Shown in pieces: positions 33,143 through 42,712 of a stretch of DNA of 64,000 bases. A program made the position numbers and the translations under genes. Under the pieces are notes generated by a model. That model was not told the DNA's origin and did not search any database. It worked only from the letters and a program-made list of their open reading frames with translations. The stretch's first letter is position 1. Every line of letters starts with the position of its first letter. This stretch comes from an uncultured Bacteroidales bacterium (GTDB lineage: Bacteria; Bacteroidota; Bacteroidia; Bacteroidales; FEN-979): the NCBI GenBank assembly GCA_903959905.1, contig CAJBYO010000005.1, positions 336,674-400,673 on the forward strand, given 5' to 3'.

Positions 33143-34479
33143 TGAAACAAAAGATCGTATATGAAAACGATGTAGCTTTCCTTCCGGGAGCCAAAGCAGT
33201 TGTCACTTCCTTTAAGAAGAACCAGGATGCGGCTGTCGAGCAGGTGGTGATCCCGAAAGAATTCTCTTCTTCACCCTGGTCTCCCTGGGGTGATGACAAT
33301 TTGTTCCCTCAAAACGTCCTCAAAGACCTTGAAAAGAACTCTATTGCCCTTCGTGCGCTGGAAAAACGCAAGACAGTCCATTATGGCCGGGGGATCATGG
33401 CCTACCGGGATAAAGGAAAAGACAATCTGGGTGCTCCAATCCGGGAACCGGTTACTGATCCAGAGGTGGTTGAGTTTCTTCGCATCAACCGCCTGAATTT
33501 CCAATGGATCGATCTGATCGGCAGCCTGGAAATTTTTGCAAACGGATGGGTAGAGTTCATCCTGAACAAAGGGCAGGACAGGATAAACCGGGTCTTTGTC
33601 AAAGATCCGGCCTATTGCCGGAACGGGAAGATGGATGCAGATCATCCAACCCGGATTCCGTTCCTGTTTTATTCTGCTCAGTGGGATTTTACACCATCGG
33701 AAAACGATGGCTCACTGGTCAAGATCCCGATGTTCGATCCGGAAAAGTACGACGGTCGCCGTTACCAGGAACCGCAATTTGCTTATCCTGTCTTTTACCG
33801 GTCGTTCAACAAATCCTATTACCATTTATCGGTCTGGAACGGCATTCGTGAAAGTGGATGGCTCAATATCGCCAACAAGGTCCCGAGACTCAAGCAGGCG
33901 ATCATGAAAAACCAGATGACCATCAAGTATCATATCGAGATACCTGATGATTATTTCATGAACCGGTATCCTTCGCCTGACTATACCCGGGAACAAAGGG
34001 AATCAGCAAGAACAAGGATTCTTGAGGAAATGAATGACTTCCTTTCGGATGTCGAAAACTCTGGAAAGGCATTTCTCACTTTTACCTTCTTCAATAAGTT
34101 CAAAAGTGAGTACCTGTCGGGGTGGAAGATCAATGTGATCGACAACAAGCTCAAGGATGATGCTTATCTGCCCGATTCCCAGGCTGCAAATTCGGAGATC
34201 CTTTTTGCAATCGGTGTCGATCCTTGCCTGGTCGGTTCTGGCATCCCAGGAGGAAGCCTTGGCGCCGGCAGCGGCTCAGATAAGCGTGAGGCCTTTTGGC
34301 AGCTTAATGCCGAGATGGGCATTTACCGGCAGATCAGCCTTGAACCCCTTTATTTCATCAGGGATTTCAATAAATGGTCGCCCGATATTGACTTCGATTA
34401 TGTGGCCGTGGATACATCCCAGACTATGCAAGACCATCCGACAAAAATTGACAAACGAATTGACAAGAATATCGCATGA
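33142..34479 (+). CDS. portal protein
   Basis: 445 residues. The text WSPWGDDNLFPQNVLKDL and RALEKRKTVHYGRGI at the start and VDPCLVGSGIPGGSLGAGSG followed by SDKREAFWQLNAEM near residue 385 match portal-type proteins of Bacteroidota phages. The portal is the dodecameric ring through which the terminase packs DNA. It is coupled by a 4-bp overlap to the next gene. Its separation from the terminase by the accessory block is unusual. Confidence 0.72.
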   Translation: MKQKIVYENDVAFLPGAKAVVTSFKKNQDAAVEQVVIPKEFSSSPWSPWGDDNLFPQNVLKDLEKNSIALRALEKRKTVHYGRGIMAYRDKGKDNLGAPIREPVTDPEVVEFLRINRLNFQWIDLIGSLEIFANGWVEFILNKGQDRINRVFVKDPAYCRNGKMDADHPTRIPFLFYSAQWDFTPSENDGSLVKIPMFDPEKYDGRRYQEPQFAYPVFYRSFNKSYYHLSVWNGIRESGWLNIANKVPRLKQAIMKNQMTIKYHIEIPDDYFMNRYPSPDYTREQRESARTRILEEMNDFLSDVENSGKAFLTFTFFNKFKSEYLSGWKINVIDNKLKDDAYLPDSQAANSEILFAIGVDPCLVGSGIPGGSLGAGSGSDKREAFWQLNAEMGIYRQISLEPLYFIRDFNKWSPDIDFDYVAVDTSQTMQDHPTKIDKRIDKNIA

Positions 34480-35486
34480 TAAGTCTGATTGATAATCTTT
34501 CACAGGTTTTGGCTGCTGCTTCCATAAACGTAAGCAACACGATCGAAAACTGGTTCCCGTATATAGGGGAAGCTCAGGAGACATTCATAAAGCCGGTTCT
34601 GGGCGATCCTCTTTACCGGCAGCTCCTGGAAACGGCCCAACCGATAGTTCTCGGACCGGAGAATAAACCTATGGACACTCACCTGGTCGATCTTCTTGAA
34701 ATGATCCGTAAACCGCTGGCGCTTTATGCCCTGTGGCTTGGGGCTGATGAATTCGGTGTGAGCGTATCATCCCAGGGTATTCAGGTTATTGAAACGCCTA
34801 CCCATAAGACCGCTCCGCAGTACCGGGTACAGAACCTGAAGGAAAACTGGATAAGACGAGCCAATACGGCGCTGGACCTTGCTCTTAAATTCCTTGATGA
34901 ACACAGGGATGATTACCCGGATTACATCTGCCAGGATGCAGACCTTTTCATCCGGAACACCCTGGAGTTCAACAGTGAGGTGGATATACGCGAGAGCAGA
35001 AGGGTTTTCGTAGCCCTCAAACCTGTTATCCGCTCTGTGGAAAGAAAGTATATACGACCTGCACTTTCTGGAGACTTGTTTGATGAGCTGAAGCAAGTTC
35101 TGCAATCAAACGCCGAAATGTCCAAAGAACAAAAGGCGCTGATGGATCTGATCCGTCCTGCACTGGCTCATCTTACCATTTCCAGGGCACTGCTGGAAAT
35201 CTCGATCGACGTTCTTGATTGGGGCATCTTCGATACTGCCGGCAACACATTTGCAAACGTCTCTTCCAAACAGGCTTCCAATAAAGACCGGATTTCCATC
35301 ATGGCCGAAGCCAATCAGAGGGATGGTGAAGCAGAACTGAAAGCCCTGCAGCAGTTCCTGGATGAAACCGCAAGCGAAACGGTTTACCCGCTGTACTTTA
35401 ATTCTTCAAGGTACGCCGGTAAAGCCAATGCGGAAAAACGGATCGAATTTTTAAACAAACCCGATAACTCATTTTTCCTTGCATGA
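34476..35486 (+). CDS. head-tail connector-type phage protein
   Basis: 336 residues, mainly helical, with two similar halves: FIKPVLGDPLYRQLLE near residue 35 and YIRPALSGDLFDELKQ near 190, followed in each by LALYALWLGADEF-like or LTISRALLEISID helices. This internal duplication suggests a repeated helical domain. Position directly after the portal fits a head-completion or connector protein. Family name uncertain. Confidence 0.6.
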   Translation: MISLIDNLSQVLAAASINVSNTIENWFPYIGEAQETFIKPVLGDPLYRQLLETAQPIVLGPENKPMDTHLVDLLEMIRKPLALYALWLGADEFGVSVSSQGIQVIETPTHKTAPQYRVQNLKENWIRRANTALDLALKFLDEHRDDYPDYICQDADLFIRNTLEFNSEVDIRESRRVFVALKPVIRSVERKYIRPALSGDLFDELKQVLQSNAEMSKEQKALMDLIRPALAHLTISRALLEISIDVLDWGIFDTAGNTFANVSSKQASNKDRISIMAEANQRDGEAELKALQQFLDETASETVYPLYFNSSRYAGKANAEKRIEFLNKPDNSFFLA

Positions 35487-35773
35487 AACCACTAGACCTG
35501 ATTCTCCAGGATGTTTTCGATGTGATCAAGATCATCGCAATTCCCCTGATCGGCTTTTTCCTGTATCAATTCTACAACGGTGTCACTTCCCTGAAGAAAT
35601 CTGTCGATAAGCTGATCATCCAGATGCAGTGCCGTGAAACCTATTGCATTGAAAAGCATAAGGAAATCGGAGATCATTTGTGCAGGCATGACTCCGGGAT
35701 TGAAGAAATGAAGGCAACACTGGGTGATCATGGCGAAAGGATCTCCAAGGTGGAAGGACAACTCTCAAAATAA
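35483..35773 (+). CDS. membrane protein with coiled coil, lysis-region
   Basis: 96 residues. One N-terminal membrane helix (about 14-33, VIKIIAIPLIGFFLYQFYNG) is followed by a helical, Cys-containing periplasmic or cytoplasmic tail (HKEIGDHLCRHDSGIEEMKA). It overlaps the connector gene by 4 bp and lies 5 bp before a holin-like gene. It could be a holin partner or antiholin; no direct evidence. Confidence 0.6.
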   Translation: MKPLDLILQDVFDVIKIIAIPLIGFFLYQFYNGVTSLKKSVDKLIIQMQCRETYCIEKHKEIGDHLCRHDSGIEEMKATLGDHGERISKVEGQLSK

Positions 35774-35778
35774 CAGAT

Positions 35779-35949
35779 ATGAAAGAACGGATTTTCAAAA
35801 ACTGGAAAACCACCCTGACCGGCATTCTGATGCTCGGGGCAGGCTTGGTAATGGTAGGAATCGGCAAAGCCACCCTGACGGAATATGTGATATTTGCGCC
35901 GGTATGCTTTGCACTAATTTTTGTCAAAGACCCTTCATTCAAGCAGTGA
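35779..35949 (+). CDS. holin candidate, two membrane helices
   Basis: 56 residues, MKERIFKNWKTTLTGILMLG to VKDPSFKQ. A basic N-terminus is followed by two hydrophobic helices (about 13-31 and 36-50) and a short charged tail, the layout of class II holins, which open the inner membrane so that endolysin can act. The stop is 1 bp before the endolysin start. Confidence 0.7.
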   Translation: MKERIFKNWKTTLTGILMLGAGLVMVGIGKATLTEYVIFAPVCFALIFVKDPSFKQ

Positions 35950-35950
35950 T

Positions 35951-36472
35951 ATGGCAAAGATAGAACTGTTTGCCCCCAAGATCCTTGCCTTTGAAGGCGG
36001 GTTTGTCGATGATCCAAAGGACAGGGGTGGTGCAACGAACATGGGTGTTACTCTTTCGACATGGAAGAAGGTCGGGTATGACAAGGATGGAGATGGTGAT
36101 ATCGATGCCGATGACATCCGGCTGCTTTCAAAGGAAGATGCAATCGCTGTCCTGAAGCTCAGTTACTGGAATCGCTGGAAAGCGGACCAGATCAACAATC
36201 AGAGCATTGCTGAAATCCTGGTGGATTGGCTGTGGGGCAGTGGCAAATGGGGAATTGTCATTCCCCAGCGATTGCTCAAAGTGCCTGAGGATGGTATCGT
36301 CGGGCCTTCAACACTTTATGCCGTGAATTCTTCTAACCAGCGAGGACTTCACACCGCAATATTCCAGGCCAGGGTATCTTTCATCCGGGACCTGGTCAAT
36401 AACCATCCGGAACAAAACAAGTTCTTCAACGGATGGATGAATCGTTTGAACAAATTCAAATTCGTCGCATGA
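35951..36472 (+). CDS. GH108-type endolysin (N-acetylmuramidase)
   Basis: 173 residues, no signal peptide, so release depends on the holin. The N-terminal motif FEGGFVDDPKDRGGATNMGV contains the catalytic Glu15 of glycosyl hydrolase family 108. The C-terminal part (GSGKWGIVIPQRLLKVPEDG, IVGPSTLYAVN) is the family's peptidoglycan-binding domain. An EF-hand-like loop DKDGDGDIDADD (residues 44-55) inserted after the active site suggests calcium binding. It overlaps the spanin gene by 4 bp. Confidence 0.88.
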   Translation: MAKIELFAPKILAFEGGFVDDPKDRGGATNMGVTLSTWKKVGYDKDGDGDIDADDIRLLSKEDAIAVLKLSYWNRWKADQINNQSIAEILVDWLWGSGKWGIVIPQRLLKVPEDGIVGPSTLYAVNSSNQRGLHTAIFQARVSFIRDLVNNHPEQNKFFNGWMNRLNKFKFVA

Positions 36473-36981
36473 TAAAACCGGGTTTTCTGATCCTGCTCCT
36501 GGTCGTTTCATTGACCGGGTGCGTTTCTGAGCAAAGATGCCAGAAACGGTATCCACCTGCTGAAAGAACCGAAACGGTCATTCAGCATGATACTGTCACC
36601 AGTGTGAAAGATTCCCTGATCCCGCTTCCTGCCGATAGCAGTTTGATCCGGGCGTTGCTTGAATGCAGGGAAGGAAAAGTTGTTATCCGGCAGATCGAAG
36701 AGATCAGGCCCGGGAAGAAAGTCGTTCCTTTTATCAATCTCAAAAATAATGTTCTCACTGCCGGGGCAAAGATCGACAGCAGTTCAATTTATTTTACCTG
36801 GAAGGAAACCCATATCCGGGAGTCAAAGGTTCAGTTAAAAGTCATCGAGAATCCGGTCTATAAAGTGACCGGCTTCCAGAACTTTCTGATATGGTCGGGC
36901 AAGATATTTTGGGTGATCCTGCTTCTGGTTATTGGAGTTGCATTGATCCGTGCATTCATCAAAAAGAAGTTTCCAATATGA
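36469..36981 (+). CDS. candidate u-spanin (lipoprotein with C-terminal membrane helix)
   Basis: 170 residues from ATG 36469. The N-terminus is a lipoprotein signal with lipobox LTGC (Cys18); the C-terminus is a membrane helix (about 140-163, IFWVILLLVIGVALIRAF) followed by KKKF. A beta-rich periplasmic part lies between. A protein tethered in both membranes is the definition of a unimolecular spanin, which fuses inner and outer membrane in the last lysis step. Position right after holin and endolysin supports this. It overlaps the next gene by 4 bp. Confidence 0.72.
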   Translation: MIKPGFLILLLVVSLTGCVSEQRCQKRYPPAERTETVIQHDTVTSVKDSLIPLPADSSLIRALLECREGKVVIRQIEEIRPGKKVVPFINLKNNVLTAGAKIDSSSIYFTWKETHIRESKVQLKVIENPVYKVTGFQNFLIWSGKIFWVILLLVIGVALIRAFIKKKFPI

Positions 36982-37784
36982 ACCTTGTCGAAATTGACCA
37001 TATCCGGCGATCCCTTCCTTCAGAATGGAACGAGCTTTCCCGAAAGCAGCTTCTTTATGTTTCAAGGCTCTTCAGCGAACAGCTCACTATAGTTGATTTC
37101 AGGGTAAAAGCCCTTTTTGAATTTCTTTCCATCAGAAGAAAGACCTTCAAACTAATTGCTCCGGAAGATGCCTTTACCCTATGTGAAAGCCTTGATTTTC
37201 TGAATAAAGAAGTAAATCTGACCAGGAATCTAATTCCAGTTATCAAAGCCATCTTGAGAAAGTACTATGGTCCTGCGGATAATATGGTTTACTGCACCTT
37301 CGGAGAGTTCACCCTGGCCTGCTCTGCCCTGGATGAGTATCAAAAGACAGGAGAGGTAAAACACCTTGATCAGCTCGTTGCCATCCTCTACCGGCCACAG
37401 AAATTCTTTTGGTCCATCCGGAAATATTTTACCGATAACCAGGATCCCCGGGCGAAGTTCATGAACCGGACTTTAAAGAAACGAGCCTGCAAGCTTGGAA
37501 AGTTGGATCACTGCTTGAAGTACTCAATCTATCTATTCTTTAACGGTGTTCTGAACTCATTGCCAACCCTGTACCCATATGTTTACAAGCAAAAGGGTGA
37601 GACTGAAGACCAGGACAACGGCTGGGCATCGCTTATCATCTCCCTTGCCGATGGCAAGACAGATGATAAAAGCCTGGAAACCATCATGAATTCAAACCTT
37701 TATAATGTTTTCATCGGACTGAACAAGAAGGCAAAAGAGTATCATGAATACATGAGCAAAATCGAATCCTATGACCGACATTAA
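36978..37784 (+). CDS. phage tail-region protein, unknown
   Basis: 268 residues from ATG 36978 (ATGA overlap with the spanin gene). Helical, with WNELSRKQLLYVSRLFSEQL and VDFRVKALFEFLSIRRKTFK near the N-terminus and a DKSLETIMNSNLYNVFIGLN C-terminus. The pattern may be of tail assembly chaperone type. It overlaps the following gene by 14 bp. Confidence 0.6.
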   Translation: MNLVEIDHIRRSLPSEWNELSRKQLLYVSRLFSEQLTIVDFRVKALFEFLSIRRKTFKLIAPEDAFTLCESLDFLNKEVNLTRNLIPVIKAILRKYYGPADNMVYCTFGEFTLACSALDEYQKTGEVKHLDQLVAILYRPQKFFWSIRKYFTDNQDPRAKFMNRTLKKRACKLGKLDHCLKYSIYLFFNGVLNSLPTLYPYVYKQKGETEDQDNGWASLIISLADGKTDDKSLETIMNSNLYNVFIGLNKKAKEYHEYMSKIESYDRH

Positions 37785-38262
37785 TAGCTATGTAGAGTAT
37801 TTCCGTACTCTTGCCCAGGAGCATAAGGAGATCAGTGACTTTTACATGATGGACATCAATGAGCCACTTGATGCGCTCAGGTCAACCATTAAGTATCCTG
37901 CCCTGATTCTGACAAGCCTTTCCGGGGCTTTTGAAGCCTCGAACCTGGATAATACCCTGGATTCAGTCAATGGAGGTTTCCTGATCATCGGCCATCTGGA
38001 TCAGGTTGATAACTTTTCCGCCGAAATGCAGCTTGTTTCAAAGATGAAGCAAATCGGAATCGATATCATTTCCCGGATGCTTCATGACCATTTAAAATGC
38101 GAAACGCTTGCGCTGAAAGCCATTCCTGGGTTCAATGTCAATACAGTAGCTTATGAGACACTGGGGCCGGTGTTTGATAATGACTTTGGGGTTATGTTTT
38201 CCTTCAAACACCAGGATTGTCTTGATTTGGAATTTGATCCTTCCAAATGGGAAAAATCATAG
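37771..38262 (+). CDS. phage tail-region protein, unknown
   Basis: 163 residues (DINSYVEYFRTLAQEHKEIS, GFLIIGHLDQVDNFSAEMQL), a compact alpha/beta protein of tail terminator size. It is the last gene of the portal-lysis unit before the AT-rich cargo block; the next tail gene is 5.4 kb downstream. Role as tail terminator or neck protein is inferred from size and position only. Confidence 0.55.
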   Translation: MTDINSYVEYFRTLAQEHKEISDFYMMDINEPLDALRSTIKYPALILTSLSGAFEASNLDNTLDSVNGGFLIIGHLDQVDNFSAEMQLVSKMKQIGIDIISRMLHDHLKCETLALKAIPGFNVNTVAYETLGPVFDNDFGVMFSFKHQDCLDLEFDPSKWEKS

Positions 38263-38403
38263 ATGTTATTTCTTTCAAAAGTAGTACTGAAAATATTCCT
38301 TCTAAAACAAGCTTATTCAAATATTTAGTACATTTGAGTAAGTTTTTGTTTTCGAATCTATAAAAGAATAGCATTACGAAGAAACATTTAAATAGGTATT
38401 GAC

Positions 38404-40569
38404 ATGAAAAAAATCTACCTGTCATTTTTTTTCGCATTCGGCATTTTTAACGTTTTCAGCCAAAACCAAATCACTCTGACTTTTATTGGTAAAGATTCTC
38501 TTACTCAGAATCTTATTTCATTGGACAGTGTTTATGTAAAAAATTTGACAGAGAGTTGCGATACATTATTGTATGGACCAGTCGCTGTGTTATCTTTTTT
38601 GGTTAACTGGCCAGTTGGCATTAATGAAACGAATGGAAACAGGTCTGGTTCATTCATTTTGAATCAAAATTATCCCAATCCTTTTCAAGGTTCTACTTTT
38701 GTTAACATATCCCGAGAGTATGGTGGGCCGTTGACCATGATGTTATTTGATGGGTTAGGTAAGAAATTGGCAGAATATCAAAACGATTTTGATAAAGGGC
38801 TAACTTCATTCGTTGTCTCATCATCCGGTAATAAAGTTTTAATGCTTACTGTGTTTGATGATAAAAATATCCGGTCAATTAAAATTGTCAGCGCGGGCCA
38901 AGGAAATCTTAATAGTAACATTCAATATCTTGGACATGTTCAGATTGATGAAAAAAATACATTGAAAAATTCAGATAATTCAGGCTTTATTTTTTATCTG
39001 GGAAATCAATTGATGTATACTGCATATGCAAATGGTTATAATAACAAATCAATCACGGACAGCCCTTCAACTAATGCTACATATACTTTTTTAATGGCAC
39101 CAATGGGGGTATCACCTACAGTTTCAACAACGCAAGTCTCAAATATCACACAGACCACTGCAACGAGCGGAGGGATTGTTACATCAGATGGTGGATACCC
39201 TGTAATAACCAGAGGTGTTTGCTGGAGTACTTCAGTAAATCCCACGATAGCAAACAGCTATACGATAGACGGCAGCGGTTTAGGGTCATTTGTAAGTAAT
39301 CTGGCGGGATTAGCCCCCGGCACAACTTATTATATACGAGCATATGCGACAAATGGAATTGGAACCGGCTATGGAAATGAATTTTCATTTATTACTTTAC
39401 AGAACGTTACATTACCAACAGTAACAACTGCTGCTATTACAAATATTACCCAAACCACTGCAACAAGCGGTGGGAATGTTTCATTTGATGGAGGAGCATC
39501 GGTAATGGCGAGGGGGGTATGTTGGAGTACTTCGCCAAACCCAACAATTGCAAATAATTATACGACAGATGGCAGTGGGCTTGGTTCATTTATTAGTTAT
39601 TTAACCGGATTATCCCCGAATACTCTTTATTATGTTTGTGCATATGCAACCAACAGTGTTGGCACGGCATATGGCAACGAAAACTCATTTACTACTGGTC
39701 AAACCATCACACCGCCAACAGTGACAACATCTGCAGTGACAAACATTACACAAACCACTGCGACTAGTGGCGGAACTGTGACTTCAGACGGAGGAGCCAC
39801 AGTAACTGCAAGAGGAGTTTGCTGGAGTACAACTTCATCACCTACAATTGCAGGAAATCATACTACAGATGGTTCTGGAACTGGTACATTTGTGAGCAAC
39901 ATTACGGGGTTGACTGGAGGTACTCTTTATTACGTAAGGGCATATTCAACCAATAGTGCAGGAACATCTTACGGGAATGAATTAACCTTTACTACTTTGA
40001 CTTTACCTACTATAACTACAAATACCACAACAAACGTCACCCAGACCACAGCCACAAGTGGTGGCAATGTTACATCAGATGGGGGGGCGACAGTGACAGC
40101 GAGAGGTGTCTGTTGGAGTACTTCTTCTTCACCAACCATAACTGGAAACCATACAACGGATGGAAGTGGATTAGGTACATTTATAAGCAGTATCACTGGT
40201 TTGACCGGAGGAACTTTGTATTATATTCGTGCATATGCAACCAACAGTGTTGGAACATCCTACGGAAATGAATTGAACTTTACAACCTTGAATTTACCAA
40301 CAGTAACCACAACTGCGATAACTAATATTACCCAGACTACCGCAACCAGTGGTGGCAATATAACATCAGATGGAGGAGCAATAGTTACAGCGAGAGGAGT
40401 CTGCTGGAGTACGTCTGCAAATCCGACAATTTCAGGGAGTCATACAACTGATGGAAGTGGAATAGGCACGTTTGTGAGTAATATTACTGGGTTGACTGGA
40501 GGTACTCTTTATTATGTGAGAGCATATGCAACCAATAGTGTAGGAACATCTTATGGGAATCAACTGTAA
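38404..40569 (+). pseudogene. 5' half of secreted FN3-repeat/FISUMP protein, cut by a nonsense codon
   Basis: 721 residues. Signal peptide (MKKIYLSFFFAFGIFNVFSQ), then a T9SS-like beta domain with NQNYPNPFQGSTFVNI (about 85-165), then five FN3-like repeats from residue 236 on, each with TQTTATSGG, RGVCWSTS and YYVRAYATNSVGTSYGN. Translation ends at TAA 40567-40569. In the same place two later repeats have TCA, so one C-to-A change created the stop. The frame continues without loss to 42693. The gene lacks the late promoter, is more AT-rich than its neighbours and interrupts the tail module, so it looks like acquired cargo for surface display in the lysogen. Confidence 0.8.
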
Positions 40570-41465
40570 TTTACGACACTGACTTTGCCAACTGTCACAA
40601 CGACTGCAGTAACAAACATTACATCAACGACTGCAACTAGCGGAGGCAATGTGACATCAGATGGAGGAGCAATAGTTACAGGTAGAGGAGTCTGTTGGAG
40701 TACATCTGCCAATCCGACAATTTCAGGGAGTCATACAACTGATGGAAGTGGATTAGGTGCGTTTGTGAGCAATATTACTGGGTTGACTGGAGGTACTCTT
40801 TATTATGTGAGAGCTTATGCTACCAATAGTGTAGGAACATCTTATGGGAATCAACTGTCATTTACGACACTGACTTTGCCAACTGTCACAACGACTGCAG
40901 TCACAAACATTACATTAACGACTGCAACTAGCGGAGGCAATGTGACATCAGATGGAGGAGCAATAATTACAGGTAGAGGAGTCTGCTGGAGTACGTCAGC
41001 AAATCCGACAATTTCAGGGAGTCATACATCTGATGGAAGTGGATTAGGCGCGTTTGTGAGCAATATTACTGGGTTGACTGGAGGTACTCTTTATTACGTG
41101 AGAGCTTATGCTACCAATAGTGTAGGAACATCTTACGGGAATCAACTGTCATTTACGACACTGACTTTGACTTTGCCTACTGTCACAACGACTGCAGTCA
41201 CAAACATTACAACGACTACTGCAACTAGTGGAGGCAATGTGACATCAGATGGTGGGTCACCAGTTACTGCAAGGGGAGTGTGTTGGGGTGTCAATCCCCA
41301 TCCGGATCTAACAACCAGTTTTTCGATTAATGGAACAGGTGTTGGGAACTTTATTAGCAATATTACAGAACTTATAGGAGGGGCTGTTCGATATTATGTT
41401 AGAGCTTATGCAACAAATAGTTTTGGAACGGGTTATGGTAATGAATTAACATTTTTGACTAGTAG
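39112..41465 (+). repeat. eight tandem FN3-like repeats, about 291 bp each
   Basis: Eight units begin with PTVTTTAVTNIT-like text. Units 5-8 are nearly identical at DNA level over most of their length (291-bp spacing), while units 1-4 are diverged, showing recent expansion at the 3' side. Confidence 0.85.
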
Positions 41466-42693
41466 TACAACCTGTCCTGGAGTTGCCACAGTCGTGCATG
41501 GAGGCCAAACTTATAATACAGTGCAAATTGGGAATCTTTGTTGGCTAAAAGAAAATCTTAATCTAGGAATAAAAATCAATTCCTCACAAAATCAAAGTAA
41601 TAATGCTATTGTTGAGAAGTATTGTTATAATAATCTTGAATCAAATTGTACTACCTATGGAGGACTTTATCAATGGAATGAATTAATGCAATATTCAACA
41701 ATTGTTAGGAGCCAGGGATTATGTCCGACAGGCTGGCATATTCCTTCAGGATCGGAGTATTACTGGATGATGCATCATCTAGACACAACCGTAATAAACG
41801 TAATAAATACATTAACTGGGACTACAATAGGTCAAATGCTGAAGACTCCCACAGGTTGGTACGTTAATAATGGAACAAACAGTAGTGGATATACTGCACT
41901 GCCTGCTGGCGTTTATAATGGTACAAATTTTGGTAATTTACTTTCCAAAACATATTTTTGGACTTCTGATTATATGTCATCTCCACCTTTTTCGACCGGG
42001 GTTTATATAGATTATTTGAGTGGTCCAATTTCTTTTTATTACCTTGAGCGAACAAATGGAATTTCTGCAAGGTGTGTTATGGATGGTTCTGGAAGTGGGC
42101 CCTGTTCTGGATCACCAAGTGTGATTTATGAAGGTAAGACATATAATACTATGCAAATAGGAAACCAATGCTGGCTGAAAGAAAATTTAAATGTTGGGAC
42201 TAGAATTAATACGCCTCAGACGCCTTCAAATAATACCATTAAAGAAAAATATTGTTATAACAATCTTGAATCAAATTGTACTACCTATGGTGGACTTTAT
42301 ACATGGGATGAAGTTATGCAATACTCCACGAATGTAGGAACGCAAGGGCTATGTCCGCAAGGTTGGCATTTGCCTTCAGCCTCTGAGATAGAATCACTAA
42401 ATGTATTATTAGGTGAGGAACTTATTTCAGGAGGCACTTTAAAAGAAACCGGCACTTCTCACTGGATTTCACCAAATACTGGCGCATCAAATGTTAGTGG
42501 ATTTACCGCTCTAGGGGCAGGTTGCTATGATAATCTTAGCTTCTACAACCAACTTATACAAGGAATTTTCTGGACCTCTGAATCATCAGGAACAACAGCA
42601 GCCTATTATTCAGTATCTTATTCGAATCCAGAGTTGTTTAGATCTCCTGGGGCTAAAACTGCTGCATTATCAGTGAGGTGCATAAAAAATTGA
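40570..42693 (+). pseudogene. 3' half of the FN3/FISUMP protein
   Basis: About 707 codons in the same frame as the upstream half. There is no credible start codon (only a TTG inside a repeat), so it is not an independent gene. It holds three more FN3-like repeats, then two tandem FISUMP domains, each with TVQIGNLCWLKENLN or TMQIGNQCWLKENLN, YCYNNLESNCTTYGGLYQW and GLCPTGWHIPS. FISUMP domains have a C-type-lectin-like character and occur in secreted Bacteroidota proteins. Readthrough, reversion or a sequencing error would restore one chain of 1429 residues. Confidence 0.8.
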
Positions 42694-42712
42694 AATACAG
42701 ATTGAAGGATTT

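Noticed and set aside
39112..41465. CRISPR array
   Set aside because: The regular repeats are 291 bp and coding (FN3-like); no short direct repeats with unique spacers and no cas genes.
38404..42693. Diversity-generating retroelement target
   Set aside because: FISUMP domains are C-lectin-like, as are DGR targets, but no reverse transcriptase or template repeat is present in the window.
40585..42693. Independent gene for the FISUMP half
   Set aside because: The only start is a TTG within a repeat; the sequence is the continuation of the upstream frame past a single stop codon.
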